From Brachypodium distachyon (Eukaryota > Streptophyta > Magnoliopsida > Poales > Poaceae): 64,000 nt of DNA. Position numbers and translations under genes: made by a program. The stretch's first letter is position 1, and each line of letters starts with the position of its first letter. The notes beneath the pieces were generated by a model. The model ran no database searches. It saw only the letters and a program-made list of their open reading frames with translations, and had not been told where the DNA came from. The DNA is taken from contig NC_016133.3 in NCBI RefSeq assembly GCF_000005505.3, forward strand, positions 31,179,008 to 31,243,007. Direction: 5' to 3'. Of the stretch, positions 20,153 through 35,100 are shown piece after piece.

Positions 20153-23100
20153 ATGTCAGGGGTCCAGGAACAGCGATATGAAGAACTGTTTGGTGGGTTT
20201 TTCTTTGACGAAGATGCCTTAAGGTACTACAATCCTAGTAGCATTGCTTAAATATGCACTTTATACCACTACAATTCTTCCTCGCCTCATTAGCTTGTAT
20301 GCAATAATGTGACAACAACAGATTTTCTGTAGTGAAAATGTTAGATTATTCGTTCGTGCGTAAGAATATTACTTTCTGCAGTGGATGGGTTCCTAATTGA
20401 TGGTTATTCACTGGAATATCCTGACAGCGAGGATTTTTCATTGGATGGGTTGGACAAGGAGCTTGAGGAGCACAAGAACTACGATGTGAGTCTGACTCCA
20501 TTGATATTCACTCCATTTCCATATAACAGCTGTCTGAGTTAACAGTTCTTACCATCAGATATGAACTTTGAAAACTTTGTCTAAATCCATTGATATTCAC
20601 TTTCCATTTCCATATAACGACTGTCCGAGTTAACTGTTCTTACCATCATATATGAACTTTGACGACTTAGTTATTTCCAAGCATTTGACTTGCTGAAGTA
20701 CTGATTACATGGCCTTTATTTATTATTGATGGTTTCGACATGGATGCTACATTTTGGACTACCAAATGGCTGTTATCCAATTCCTGAACCATTCTGAAAG
20801 ATGTTTGACATTCCTTTCCAAAAAGGAGGTCAATTTCTGAAAGTAAATAAAGATCTAGATCATGCACCATTAATTAGTTTCCACCTCAACATAAATCGTT
20901 CCGGTTCTTAGAACTTAGAAGCACCAGTTTTCTTTCCACATATGTGAACATATGCTTCTCTGTGTTATTCTCCAGGTTCTAGTAAGTATTCTAGCCAACG
21001 GTGAAAAACAGCGAGACATGGCAACCATGGTGGAAGGCAACCTAGGCCATATTGAGCAGGATCTGATCCAAGTACGTGTTTCTGCAAGCTTAGCTATGTC
21101 ATCACCAGCGATTTGATAAAAATACAGTTGGAGTAGCAGCTCACATGTGTCTTCCAAAAGTGATGGGTATTGGATTGTTTTATGGTGTCGCCGACTGTTT
21201 CTTTAGACTAGTAAGATTCTACATTTCCCTTCAGTTATATTCCATTGAAAGAAAAGGAATTGAAATATTCAATGGTTATGTCAGCAAACTCAAGAGTCAG
21301 GACAGATATTATTCATAACAATATCCCAGCTATATTTATATACTGTCGGAGTCTCCTACAGTTTTCGGTCAAAATAAAATAAAATCCCAGCAGTTTTTAT
21401 TTGAGCATGATCAAACTTATTTTTTTAGTGCCCCTTTGTTGTTCTGTTTGGTTGCTACAAGCTAAGTATAGAGTTTGTGCTTAGCTTCATTCACCCAGAT
21501 ATTATTTTGAACTAAAGACATTGTGAATGGTGTCTTCTCTGTCCAAACAAAACATATCGTAAACAAGATTCCTCTTATCCCCTTATGAATATGACTGTTA
21601 TGTTGCTCAACAACTCAATTCAAGGCTCTACCAGATAGACATGGACCATAAGAAAATTCCCAAATCTGAAATCATAGGAATTTTTGTGAAACAGACCTAA
21701 GGGACTAGGATACTATTTTTTATTTGCGCTATTGCTTGCACATGTCATGATTCCAGTTTTTACTCTTTAGAGGGCATTAATTCTGAGACTTAGTCTGGAG
21801 TCTGGGTCTTGCAATGTGACTGCTAACTTATACTTGATTCCTAAGAATGTAGGTATGAAATAACCAAGAAAGATCTTTTGCATAGTTTGGTACGTTAATG
21901 TCAGCATGTTGTTGGATCTTCAGTATAACTGTGTTGTGATATTTTGCTTATTTCAATCAATTCGTTTCTGAACTTTTATGTACAAATATAAATAATGAAA
22001 GTATCCCTCTGGATCTTAACAGGATGTTTCTTTATGCCGACAGGATTATATTGAAGACAATGATAGCCTAGTTCTCTTGCGTGATCAGATTCATGACTGC
22101 GACATTATTTTATCTGAAATGGGATCACTTCTTAGTGGATTTCAGGTATATTCTTGGTTGCATGGTTGGTATATTTATGATCTCTATTTAATTATTAAGC
22201 TTTCATGTTATAGCTGAAATGTTGTTACATGCAGTCTCAGGAGTAAACATGCAGTAGCTTAACTTGTTCTATGAGATAATGAAAATGCAAAATATAAGGG
22301 AAATGTTGATATCTCATAAATGTCGATATATAGAATTTGAGAATATGGCTCGCATGGTGTCATTGCGTATTCAAACTTTTTAAGGCCTCTTTGGATCGCA
22401 AGAACTAGAAAACGCATGAATAGGCAAAACATATGAATGATCTGCTGTTAATTGCTACTGTACTTCGAATTCTAGTTTAGGTAGTATTCCTACTGATAAC
22501 GAAACTACAGGTCAGTTCGTATGAGAAGTCATGGTCGCCCTCGCCTACCCACATTTTGTGTTTTGTGGTCTTGTGAGAAGTTCACCGACTCATGGTCCTT
22601 TGCCAAGCACCCTTGGCCATCTAGTTGCCACTCCTTCAAAGCCTCCAGAGTTAAGAGAGAGGTCACTGAACTTTTTTTCTCGAGAAAACGCAAATCTTGC
22701 GCCTCGATGCATTTATAGAAGAAGAGTTGTGTACAAGCCCAGGTCTTTGTCTCGCAGGAGATTATCCTCCGGCTCGATGTCGTGACGGAATCTCGCCTGC
22801 TGTCAGTTGCCGAGCGTACCCTTCGCTCATGCTTGAAGCATGCCTATCTTGGGCTTGCCTCGCTGGAGCGGACGATGGCATGCCAGCGATCGAAGGTGGT
22901 TTTGGTGGCTGAGGGAAATGCCAATACGGCATTTTTCCATCAACATGCTTCCTTTTGTCGTCAGAGGAACGCTATCCGTAGTCTCTCGTCTCGATTGATG
23001 GGGCAGTGATCTTGGATCACGTGGCCATCGCAGAGGTGACCTTTGACCACTTTGACTCCCTCTTGGGCACGGCCTCCCATTGAGACTTCTCATTGAACCT

Positions 23101-26100
23101 TGACTTCATCAGGTCCCGTTTGGCTGAGCTGGCCGACCTGGATGCTCCCTTCTCCAAGGAGGAGGTTTGGGAGGTGGTGCGGCGCTTGTCACAGGGTAAG
23201 CGCTCCACACCCTCAACCAGCACGGATTTCATGCCCTCAGCTAGGCGTTAATGTTCCTGCTTCCCAAGAAGCTGGATGCCACAACCCTACAGGACTTCCG
23301 CCCGATCAGCCTAATCCATATTGGTGAAGGTAGGCAACCTTCTCCACCCCCGTTGCAGCCCGTAAGGAAACCGCAATGCTGATCTCCCTCACATCTTGGT
23401 GGCTCTGGAAGCAGCGCAACGCAGCCATCTTCGACAGTGCGCGCATGGACTTGGTGGCTCTTCTTGCCACCATCAAGGAGGACGCCTGGTTCTGGGCCGC
23501 AAGTCCCTCGACCGGGTCTAAGGACCCTGGCAAGATCTTCTGTCGGCCCTAGGGGTCTAGTGGGTGGCGTTGTATCTTTTGGGGTGTCCGCCCTTCTGGG
23601 TGTGTAAATAACTCTTTCTCTATCTATATATGCCTCGAGACACAAGATTTGCGTTTTCTCGAAGAAGAAAAAGCCCAAAAAAGGGTGGACGCCTCTCCTC
23701 GGCCTTGATGGCGGTGAGCAGGCTGCACGTTGTCGAAGTTGGCAGCATTGTGCTGCTTCCAGATCCACGGCTCCGTCAGCATGACTAAAGACTATGTGCC
23801 CTTCCGCAACGTGGATGGGGTGAAGCAGACGGCCAACCGCCACGAGACCACTGAACTTAGAACAAGCAATTATGAGTGGAAGAAGGTTTGATGTCGGGAA
23901 TCTTGCTAACCTGGCTTTTGATTGGGCACTTGATCGAACAGTGCAGGACAAATGGGGTGCCGTTGCCAACCACCATCACTCATTGAGAGAAGAAGAGGGA
24001 GAGGGAGGGAGGGAGGGAGGGAGACGCATCCATTACAATGTTGGAGCGGGAGGGTTGGGACTGCCATTGAGAGTTGGCATCCTTGTCCTCACTGCAGGCA
24101 TCAGTTTGCAATGGTGATTGGAAAGGGAGGAACCCCTTGCATCAACAAAGTAGACCTGAAATAGAGAGAGGGTAAGACAGGCTGGGGAATTGCGGGCACC
24201 CTAAAACCTGTAGTCATGTGATACAATTGATCTCTAACTCTCTAGTTTCATGAAAATTTTCTTCAAATCTGTAAATTTATGATAATTTGTACGTTAATCA
24301 AGTAGTTTTGTGAAATACATTGCTGGTCTAAACTACTAAGGGACTGTAAAAATTGGCATTGTTTAACAAAGAGATGTTTCCTCTAGTCCGTTTGCAAATA
24401 GATGCTCAATAATAGCTCACAGCAAGGGTGTATCATGTACTCCCATGCTTGACGCTTGAGGTACTTCCAGTGCACCTGTGTGTTTTAGACTATCTAAAAA
24501 TTGCTAATATCATGGAAAACAATCACAACACTGACTCTACATGTATCTATCATGCCATCAAATTTCAAATCCAAACTCAATCTTAGCTCGACAAATTAAA
24601 AAAAATCAAATGCTGAAAGGATAACGTGCCAAATTCACAGACAAGTTTAAATTAGCTACCATTTACAAATAGATACATGTAAAGTTTAAATGTGCTAAAA
24701 TTAATGTGCCAAATCTACATGTATCTATCTGCGTTCAACTTTGGATTTGAAACTTTGTGACATGATCAATACATGTTGTGTTTATGTCTTCAATTCTTCT
24801 TGAAACTTTCATAACAAAGTGGTATTTTTGGATTTGGGAGTACACAAAGTACTTGAAGCTCGGGAGTGCAGGATACGTCCTCAGTTTCCAGCCTCCCACT
24901 CCATATCACTGAAATTTCGTGCTGTGCCATGTCAGGTTCACATTGGTTCTATAAACTCAGAACTTAGGAGTCTCCAGGAGAAATCCTTGGATTTGGGTCT
25001 GAGACTGAAGAATCGTAAGGTAAGACAATCCTGTTAGGCTGCTGCTGATATGTACAGTGCAATAGTCTCTTGTAGGTTTCTGTACTTCAACAAGTTAGCT
25101 AAAGAGTAACAAGTGCTACTCAGAACTTTAATTGCTTCATGTGATTAGAAATTGAATAAGAAAAGTTTAATTAGCAGTAATAGTACATTTGATACACTGA
25201 TATGGCTTTCCTTTTATTGTTCAATAAGCTCACACGAGAGCTTATATTGCGCAGTTGGTTGAGACAAAGCTTGCAGAATTTGTCGAAGAAATTGTTGCTC
25301 CTCCTGGTTTGTTGAAGGTTATCATTGATGGAGAGGTAAACACCTAACTACAACTCTGCTATTTTATTCTGGGGTTCTCCAGTACGATAGGTTGCTTTTG
25401 AGTTCTTTTGTTTCACAGTGCAAATCTTGACAGTTTTCAGTGACTGTGAGTCTGTGACATCAATTTCTTTTTGTTCATTCATATCAGTTCAGGCAGATAA
25501 AACTATGTGTGCATCAGTGCATGTATGGACAGTTCCTGTACTGTTGCTTTGTATCTTAATGTGTTGTGTAATGATGGTTTCTTGTTATAGATTGGCATAA
25601 TTGTTCAAGGTGAAATTGACTAAAAGTATTCAAAGATGCTCAGTTCAGCCGCCAGCCCATCACTATCTTCTGCAATAGTTAGGAAATCCAATATATCCTA
25701 CCTTGTTTTCCATTTCTCATCAAATTACTGAAGTTCATATAGATTAAGTTTGTCTGTTTGCTCATCTATTTCATCCCGTTTTAGATGACCAATCAATTCC
25801 AAGCTATGCAGACAGTTGTGAATCCAGAGATGTATGCTGGGATAAGAGAACTAGAGGGATTGAGAGATGGTAAACAGAGGAGATAACTGTTTCTTATTTT
25901 TCAGGTCAAAAGATGATACATATCATCGTGATATACTGGATGCTTAGGCCTTGACATTTCCTATAACATGACTGTAGTCATTAGATCTTTCCTAATGCAA
26001 CTGGCTCCGTCATATATCTTCCCCTACCCCCTGATACATTCTTTCCTAATATTTCTGAACTCTATCCAAATCCTATTCTTTCCTAATTCTCCTCATATTC

Positions 26101-29100
26101 CTTCATGTTTGACTTCGCTCCGTACCTCCAAATGCAATCTATCCAATCTTCTGATGCTGCTATCCTAGTCCAATATGTCAACAACATTGCACCCCTCGCG
26201 GACAAGCAGATTCCTCAAGATGCAGGTGTTGATCCACCTCGCCTTACTGATGAGTCCATCCCTGAATTCAAGCTGCCTTCCGATATGCACATATTTTTTC
26301 ACTAAAAATCATAACTCTGGTACACTGGTAGCCTTTTGGAGGACTAGCAAGAGTTCACGTAACTGTTTTTGTGGCTGTTTTTTTTGTGGCCTTTCATAAC
26401 TGTTCGGTGTTACCTGGCGTTTTATCTGGTGGTTGTATTCTAAGTTTGTGGTCCCAATTTTTCTTTTCTGCATTAAAATTTCTGTTGAACTTCTTTAAGA
26501 CACAAGCTTTCTATAATTGTGGGGTTTGCCCTTTTTGAAGAGAAAGGTATTGCTTTTGCCGAAGCAGGCAGGAGCTCTGCTGATCAATTTTAGACGAAGA
26601 CGAGTTATGTACAAAGGCCCTGAAGGCAAGAGGGACGGGTTTTCCTGAATGCATATATGCTACTTACAAGGACCCATGAATATGATATAGTTCAAATGAT
26701 TTGCTATTCCAGTTTCTTTTGGCAGGTAAATGATGATTATATTAGAAGTCTAAACATTTTGAGCAAAAAGTTGAGATTTTCTGAAGTTGATCCGATGATT
26801 AATGCATCAAAGGCTCTGAAAGATATTAAGCAAGAATTGGAAAGGCTTCGGAAAAAGGCACTATCAAAGGTTACCTCAGAATGCACTAATCTAAATTGCT
26901 TTACGGGTGCTGGTTCTCAAGCTGACAGAAACCTGTGTGTGTTCTTCATTTTTGCTTGTGTTAGGGCATCTCCAAGGGCACCCCCCATATCTTCCCCATT
27001 TGTCCATTTGGGGGTCCAAAGATAAAAATGCAATCCAATGGGAACCCCCATTTGTCCAAAAGTGGTCCACATCCCCCATTTGTTTCCAAATTTGGGGAGA
27101 GTATAGGGTGTCCTCATCTGTGCAAAACTTCTCCAAACCTTGTCCAGTTGTCTTCATGGCCCACATGACAAAGACTCATGAAGAGAGAAATGGGGGGGTT
27201 ACCCATTGGACAACAACATATTTTCCACACACCCATTTGTCCAAACACCCCCCAAATGGACAAACGGGGAGGACAAATGGGGCTCACCCTTGGAGATGCC
27301 CTTAATTAGTGAACAATATTTACTGCTACAGTAATGCTTCCCACTTATTTTGTTCTCGCATTTACTTTATCAGGTGTCTGATTATATCATTGAGATATTC
27401 TCTGCCATGAGAAAGCCTGGAACTAATATCCAGATACTCCAACAAAATTTGCTTCAGAAATACAGGTATATGTGCTGGAAAATTAAAATTTCATATAGAA
27501 TAACATATCCATTCCTTTCTAGACAATAATTATCTTTACAGTATTAGAACTCATTCAGTGTCCTGGCCATTAGAAGAATCTTATACATACTCTTCTCTTT
27601 CTGTTATTTTCTCATACCACCTTTTACATTAAACTATACGGGTCTGACATTTTATGCATTTTGAGTTTTCTTATGAGTTGGTTCATGCTGGGTAGAGGTC
27701 CATATCTCTAACTAAGTGGATACTCAGGAAAACCATTGAGATTGGAATAATTAAAACACAAGGAGAAAGCACAACAGACAGCAATTCCTAAGGTGCATCT
27801 CAGAAAACTTAAAATTCGAAAACCTACTATATTAATGGTATGTTTTCTGGTGTATATTTTTTGATGAACCCCCTGTATATTGCCAGTTAATGTTTTTCCA
27901 TTTAGTCCCAGGGCTGCACTAATGAATAACACAATGAAACATGAAATCGCCATTTGCTTTATCTATATATATACTACTATTAAAAGTATGAGTCATGGTG
28001 GATCCAAAAAATCTCAGCCACCCAACCTGCCAAATCCAACATCCAACATCTCTTCAATGATGTATGATTTACAGCATGTTTTAATTACCCATCAATGTTA
28101 CTAGTACACCCAGCCGTCCTGACCCATCAATTTTGGAAACCCAATTACAAATTAATCCCATTAGTTTTACGTTGTGACTAATTTGGAAGGGTTCAATCAA
28201 TTACAAGTAAATCACACTAATTTAAATTTACTCTGGTCATTTGAACAATTTCTCTCACCAATAAATTTTAGTTGGCATGTGCATTACACATAGGCAGTTA
28301 CTAGTTTTGCTTAGCTATATACTCCCTCCGTCCCATATTAAGTGACTCAAATTTGTCCAAATATGGATGTATCTATGTCTAAAAAGCGTCCAGATACATG
28401 TAATAGAAAGTCACTTAATATGGGACGGAGGGAGTAGCACTTCTGCTTATTCAAAAAAAGGGTAAGCATATTCTGTTTAATCGCTACAGGAGCTGATTGT
28501 TGCTTTCATCGTTTCTCAGGTATCTTGTTCTCTTTCTTAAAGAGCAAGGACTCGAGACTTACAATGGTGTCTGTGCAGCATATGTTGATACGATGAACAA
28601 GGTAAAGCTGTGTGAAATTATTTTCACTTTCTGTTCATGTGTACATGATTGAGTGAGGTGTCTGAATGGAGGTTTCGAGGTGTGTCCCTGGTGTCATGCC
28701 TGTGTTATTAGGTATTCGGGTCAACAGACATGTTGAACATAGGCCATTTAGATGCTGATGAAATGTGACAACCTCAGTGGTTAGGATCCTGCTGGAAATT
28801 TGTTCAGTACGCTGAGGCTACATTTGCTTTTGATTGTCTGGACCTTTCGATGAATGGATTTTACTTTAATGAAATATCTGTATTCGAATGGAGGTTTGCA
28901 TGGCCAGAACTGTATCTAGTCTCAACTCTAGCAGCAGGAAATATGCTTCCTTTCATCTGGCATCAGGCTTTATCCATCCCTCTCATCTTTGCTTGCCCCC
29001 AGTCTGTCCCTTAGCCCTTTTGCTTTGGTGTCAATCGAACTCTCCTTTTTCATACATCTGAAGCACATTGACATGTGATCTGGATATATTGTTCCTTCTG

Positions 29101-32100
29101 CATAGCCACATGAATTCACATAGTGAGGTGATGATATGTCTGCTTGTATGGTCCCTTATCGACAGACCATGGACACAAGTTGGTGAGCAATCAGTACTGT
29201 ACATGCAGCTGTCCCAACATTACCCATTGGACATAATAGATCAGCATTCATTCTCCATTAGTAAAAGCATGACCACTATTTCATGATATGATATTCGAAT
29301 ATTATCACCATTGCTATTTTTGGAAGGTTGGAGGTGTGTTTTGTTATCTGCTTTTGTTGAATCTATGGTGACCTGTCATTAGAACCTATGTTTAACCCAC
29401 TTTATTTTTTTCTGGGGTGATGATGCATGGCAATTACCTTGTCCTCTTTTCCCAAATAGGTGTTGAGTGCATATTTTCATGTGTACGTAGAAGCACTGGA
29501 GGGGTTGAAGCTAGATATTGGTGTATCCAGTGATTTGATTGGATATGACACTAATATGGTTGACCTTATAACAAGGGGGAGAGAGCATTTGAGAAGTCAC
29601 CGTTTCATGTTTTCTTTAGGTGAAAGAGCAAACATTTTGAAGGTACATCAATAATTATTGTAAACTTAGTTGAATATTTTGCACGATTCTACATTAGTTT
29701 TATATTTGCAGCAGCTTCATGTAAATATGTTACCTCACTTTGCAGCATATTGATCAGCCTGGCTTGGTACCTCGTATATCTGAAGCCAATTCTCTGAAAT
29801 ACCCATACGAAGTTATTTTTAGGAGCCTACAAAAGCTTCTGATGGACACTGCTAGCTCTGAGTGAGTATCCATTTACCTAATCAACAAGCAAGTACCACA
29901 ATGAGTACGGCAACATACTCACAATTTCCTGTTAAACATACTTTTCAGGTATCTTTTTGTCGAAGCATTCTTTGGTGAAGAGTCATTGTTTTATCGAGTT
30001 TTTGAAGGTGCATTCTTTTGTTTTATTTTTACTTATTTGTCTCTTCGTCCCTTTTTCAGTAGCTACACGTTTATGCCAATATCTAATGTCCTGTAAATAC
30101 CTCCACATAAAAGGTAACATAACTCTGATGGATATCCAGAGTTGAAAGGAAAATGTACGAAGACATATCCTTTGATTTCACTAAACTACATGCAAATGTA
30201 CATGTATTTTCCTAGCCTTGGTTGTGATATCTCATAACTGTATTAGGTATAAACTTATTGAAGAAATATTTCTATTATTTATTTAATTTGCATATGAACA
30301 ACACTGTTCTGCATCCCCTAGAGTAGTTGGTCTGTAGATCTCAACCTCTCTTGGCTCCCCCACATCCCCAATTAATCCTCCACACCCTGCTCTTTCCATG
30401 TAAACCTCCTCCAGTGGCGCCCTTGAGAGTTGAGAGATCGCTTTCGTGTGCTGCCTTGCCCTAGTTTTCTTATTCACACTGATGATGTGTCGGCAAACTG
30501 AGCACTTTATTACCTTTTTTAGAAAGACTTTATTACCTTATTCTAAACTAAGTTAGCTAGTGTTAATTTAAGATTAAATTTAGGCGGAGGTCCATAAACT
30601 TGTGAGGCTGTTGCAAGTAGTTCCATGAACTGAGGAGCAGGACATTCATAAGCATGAAACTGTAAAAACCAACCAAGTTTGGAGATGCAGGCTGCAATAA
30701 CTGGTGATGACGACGCGGAGGATCAGTCACGGTGGCCGGTGGTATGATGCTGAACCTGGCGTTATTGTCATCTTCCCCTGCATCAGGCTCTGGTGGGAAT
30801 AAATGAGTAGTCATTTTAGGGTTTAATTTGAGATGTTTCCGCTAGAAGTATCCATGGCCGAACCCATTTTATTTTAATTTTTCTCAAATGCTGCACCTTG
30901 TTTTTCGAAAGGTGGATATTTTCCCGGCCTCTGCATCAATCGATGCACACAGCCAATCTTATTGCAAAGTTCGAATGCTGAAAGAAACAAAAGATATGCT
31001 TATGACTCAAAGGGCACGGCCACATAGATGAGTACTCCACTCGCCAACGGCGAGGAAACGGCCCTCTCCTGTCTCCATTCGCCAACAGCGAGATCCTAAA
31101 AAACAAAAAGAACACGACCATCCTCACTGAGTGCATAACCCTTTTTGTTTGGAAATAAAAAAAGGGATACTTCCAATATATGTATCCCTGGCGTATCCTA
31201 GTGGACCCACCAGATAGGAATACATGGAAATATACGACCTGAATGACAAATTACTGTTCTGAAGGAGTCAGATTACTGCACCTTTGCAGGCGTTACTGAC
31301 TGTCTAAGCATGGAAGGGAGACGTGGGAATGGGAGGAAGTCTGAGCTCGGTTCTCTCTTTTTTCTTCCATCATATACCGTTAACCGCACAAAGTATGCAA
31401 TACAAAATTGCTGAAATTGAGCCCGAAACTCGGCTTGGTGGCTGCCCATCAGGGTTTGACCCTCAAAGGTCGCATTTTGTGCCTCACCTTACGAAAATTA
31501 ATATATCTATATACTGTTGGAATGCAATTGAATCTCTTACAGTTTAAATTCAAAAAAATGCTGAAATTTGAGAAATATAATATAAAACTGTGACCCAAAC
31601 ACTGTTCATTCCATTGTAGAAAATTTATTAACTAAATACTGAAGTTTATTCATGTGCCAAGGTTCTAGTGTTTCTTTCTTTTATGGAGCACTTCCTGTAA
31701 GTACTGGAGCATCATAAGGCATATGCTTCAGAATTCAGATGATGTGACAAAACCTCACAGCTTCCTTGTAATTTTCAGGACCTTTTGCTGTAATTGATGA
31801 ACATTTGAATATTACACTTCCAAACTGTCATGATGCAGTATGCCTGATGCTCATGATCTGCATAACTAGGAAGCACCAGGTAGGAAGGTATTTTCTATTT
31901 CCCCTTTACTGGAGCAGAAAACTGATAAGCGGTGAATGAAATGATCATAAATGAATCAACCAATCACTTACATCCAATAGTATAAGGCAGGCCACATGTT
32001 AAATGAATTCTTGGATTCCCACCGGGCTGACTTGACGGACCTCGATGACCCCTTCACTGAGGAAGAGGTGTGGGAAGTGGTTAAACAACTGCCGTCTGGC

Positions 32101-35100
32101 AAGGCACCAGGTCCTGACGGCTTTACCACCGAGTTTTTCCAGGCTTGCTGGACTACGGTGAAGACTGATGTGATGGCCGCCTTCAATAAGCTGCACTCGA
32201 TGTGTGGGTGCGGATTTCAGAGATTGAACTAGGCGTTGCTGGTGCTGATCCCTAAGAAGCCGGACGCCACAACTTTGAAGGATTATCGGCCGATTAGCCT
32301 GATACATTTCTTTGCCAAGTTGGTGGCCAAGGTACTGGCATCTCGTTTAGCACCGAGGCTAGATACTCTGGTGGGCGATAATCAGTGTGCCTTCATTAAG
32401 AAGCGTTGCATCCACGACAATTTCATGTTGGTTCAGCAGACGGCCCGGTACCTCAGTCGGCTTCGAGAGCCTTGGGTCATGTTGAAGTTGGACATTGCCC
32501 AGGCTTTTGACTCGGTTTCGCGGGCCCTCCTCTTTGCAATGCTGCGGCATGCAGGGTTTGGGTCTAGATTCCGCGAGTGGATCGCCATTCTGTTGTCCAC
32601 TGTGAGCACCCGCATCCTGTTGAATGGGGAGCCAGGGCCACCGATTTGGCATCGGAGGGGACTGCATCAGGGGAATCCTCTATCACCCATGTTGTTCGTG
32701 TTGGTGATTGACACGCTCAACCGGCTCCTCTCCAAAGCTGCCGAGTTTGGAATCCTCCGACCGCTCGCGCCTCGCCACCTGTCCACGGGTGTGTCCCTTT
32801 ATGCTGATGACGTGATCATTTTCTGTCACTCGGATCACTCGGAGCTGAGGACGGTCCGCCGCATCCTTGCCCTCTTTGGGCAAGCTTTGGGCCCGCGAAC
32901 CAATTTCTCCAAGTGTTCGATTTCCTCGATCGGTTGCTTCGATGTTGATGCCGTGGAAGCGGCAGCCACGATGGGCTGCCAGCTTGCCCCCTTCCCGATT
33001 AAATACCTTGGGATTCCCTTGGTACTCCGGAAGCCCTCTCCCGAGGCCTTTGACCCGTTGGTTGACAAGATCGCCGACTGCCTCCCTACTTGGAAGGCTG
33101 GAATGATGTCGAAAGCTGGGCGCCTAACTTTGATCAAGTCGGTCTTGTCTGCCATGCCCCTACACCAGCTGACGGTGTTAGGTCTGTACCGGAAGGTGCA
33201 GAAGAAGGTTGAGAAGATCTTACGGAGTTTCTTGTGGTCGGGCCGGGCTGAAGCCAGGGGCGGGAACTGCCATGTCAGTTGGGCCAAGTGTTGCTGCCCG
33301 TTGTGCTACGATGGCCTGGGTATTCCGGACCTCGCCAAGTTGGCTGTCAGTTTGCGTACCCGCTGGATTTGGCGCATGAGAACTGATCCCCTTCGGCCTT
33401 GGCGTGGTTTGGATCTCCAGTTCTCCCACACCGAGCAGGGCATCTTCTTTGCCTCTACCAGGATGGTTGTCGGAAACGGTGCCACCGCCCTATTCTGGGA
33501 GGACAGGTGAGTTGATGGACGGGCCCTCTCTGAGCTGGCTCCGGACCTCCACCAACTCGTCCCGAGATGCATCCGAAAGACCCGCACGGTCTGTGAGGCT
33601 CTCGCGGATAGGCGTTGGATCCGTGACATCCAGGGGGCTCTTGGGCCTCTGGCTCTTTGGCAATACGTTCGGATTTGGCAAAAGATCCACACTATCCACC
33701 TCTCGGACGCCGTTGATGTCCTTTCTTGGAGATGGACGTCTGATGGCCAGTACTTTGGAGACCATGAACCACCTCCTTGTGGAATGCCCGTTCTCACGCG
33801 TCCTCTGGTATGAGGTGCTCTCGTGGATCCGCTCCACCTGCACGCCGCCTACCGCCGGCGATTCTTTTGCAGCTTGGTGGCAGGAGTCTTTCCACTCATC
33901 CCCCTCCTCCGCTCGGAAGGGCACTGCGTCTCTGGTCATGCTTACGGCATGGTCGATTTGGAAGCATCGCAACGCTGCCATCTTCGACAATGCAACCCCC
34001 AACCTCGCCTCTCTCCTTGACCTTATCAAGACAGACGCTAGGTGCTGGGTGAGGGTGGGAGCTGTGGGCCTTGGAGCGGTACTACCAGCAGACCCTAGTT
34101 AGGCGTGTCGTGTTGTAATTCGGGTGTGGCCCTCTGTGGCCTTGTACATAACTTTCTTTCTATCAATGCATCGAGACGCAAAGCTTTTGCGTTTTCTCGA
34201 AAAAAAAGGCCACATGTTAACACGTTTTAATGATGTCTCTCTCGTATACATCCATATTTTCCTATTTGACTATTGGTTCAGGTTTGTTTTCCTGAGAATG
34301 AATGCCCCCGGATTTGATAACAGTATACTTACATCTGTTTTCCACTTACCAACTTTGAGATACCAAATCTGTTAGATGACATTGGTGGGAGAACCAAGTA
34401 ATGCCCTCGCATAAAGATTTTTTGAACACAAAACCCGGAGTCCAGACAACCCGTCCAACACCGCTCAATCCAAAGATAGCAGAAAACTGGAGTATATGTC
34501 GTTCACGATAGTCAATTGTTTTGTATTCCCTCCGATCCTAAATTCTTGTCGTGGTTTTAGTTGAATTTTGAACTAAAACCACGACAAGAATTTAGGATCG
34601 GAGGGCGTACTGGAAGTTCAGTGAATTGAATTGGAAACATATCATCACACCAATTTAGATCCTCTTGCTTACTAATTCGTCATATATATCATATACTCAA
34701 ATTATATTGCATAAAGTGGTAGCATATACCTCCTTCCCCATCCTAATGAACATTTACAAATATATAGCTCTAATAAGCACTGAAGTGTGTTTTCACCTTG
34801 AGAATACTCAAATTTATGTCCATATAGTTTTGCTAATATAAAGCAAGAGGACGAGGGCGGAGATCCAATGGAGGGAGATCTCATGGCCAAGGGAAAAAGG
34901 AACTCAAGTACTATCTAGACAATTCCATGAAAAGAATCTGAACTTTTTCTTTGGTTGATATATAACATAGCATCAGGATCTCCATTGTAATAAAGAGAAG
35001 GAATAGATGATAGTCAATTATCTCAAGATTGAGGTATTTAACAAGGTATATTGTTCTGCTATCCTTCAAACATTAATATTTTCATGTAGATCTGTTCTGT

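Noticed and set aside
22667..23665. Twin-primed inversion of a single LINE
   Set aside because: Twin priming cannot give the 3' tail twice; both ends of the block carry it.
32236..33510. 424-codon reverse transcriptase frame as a host exon
   Set aside because: It lies between exact target duplications and ends in a LINE tail, so it is an insertion, not part of VPS52.
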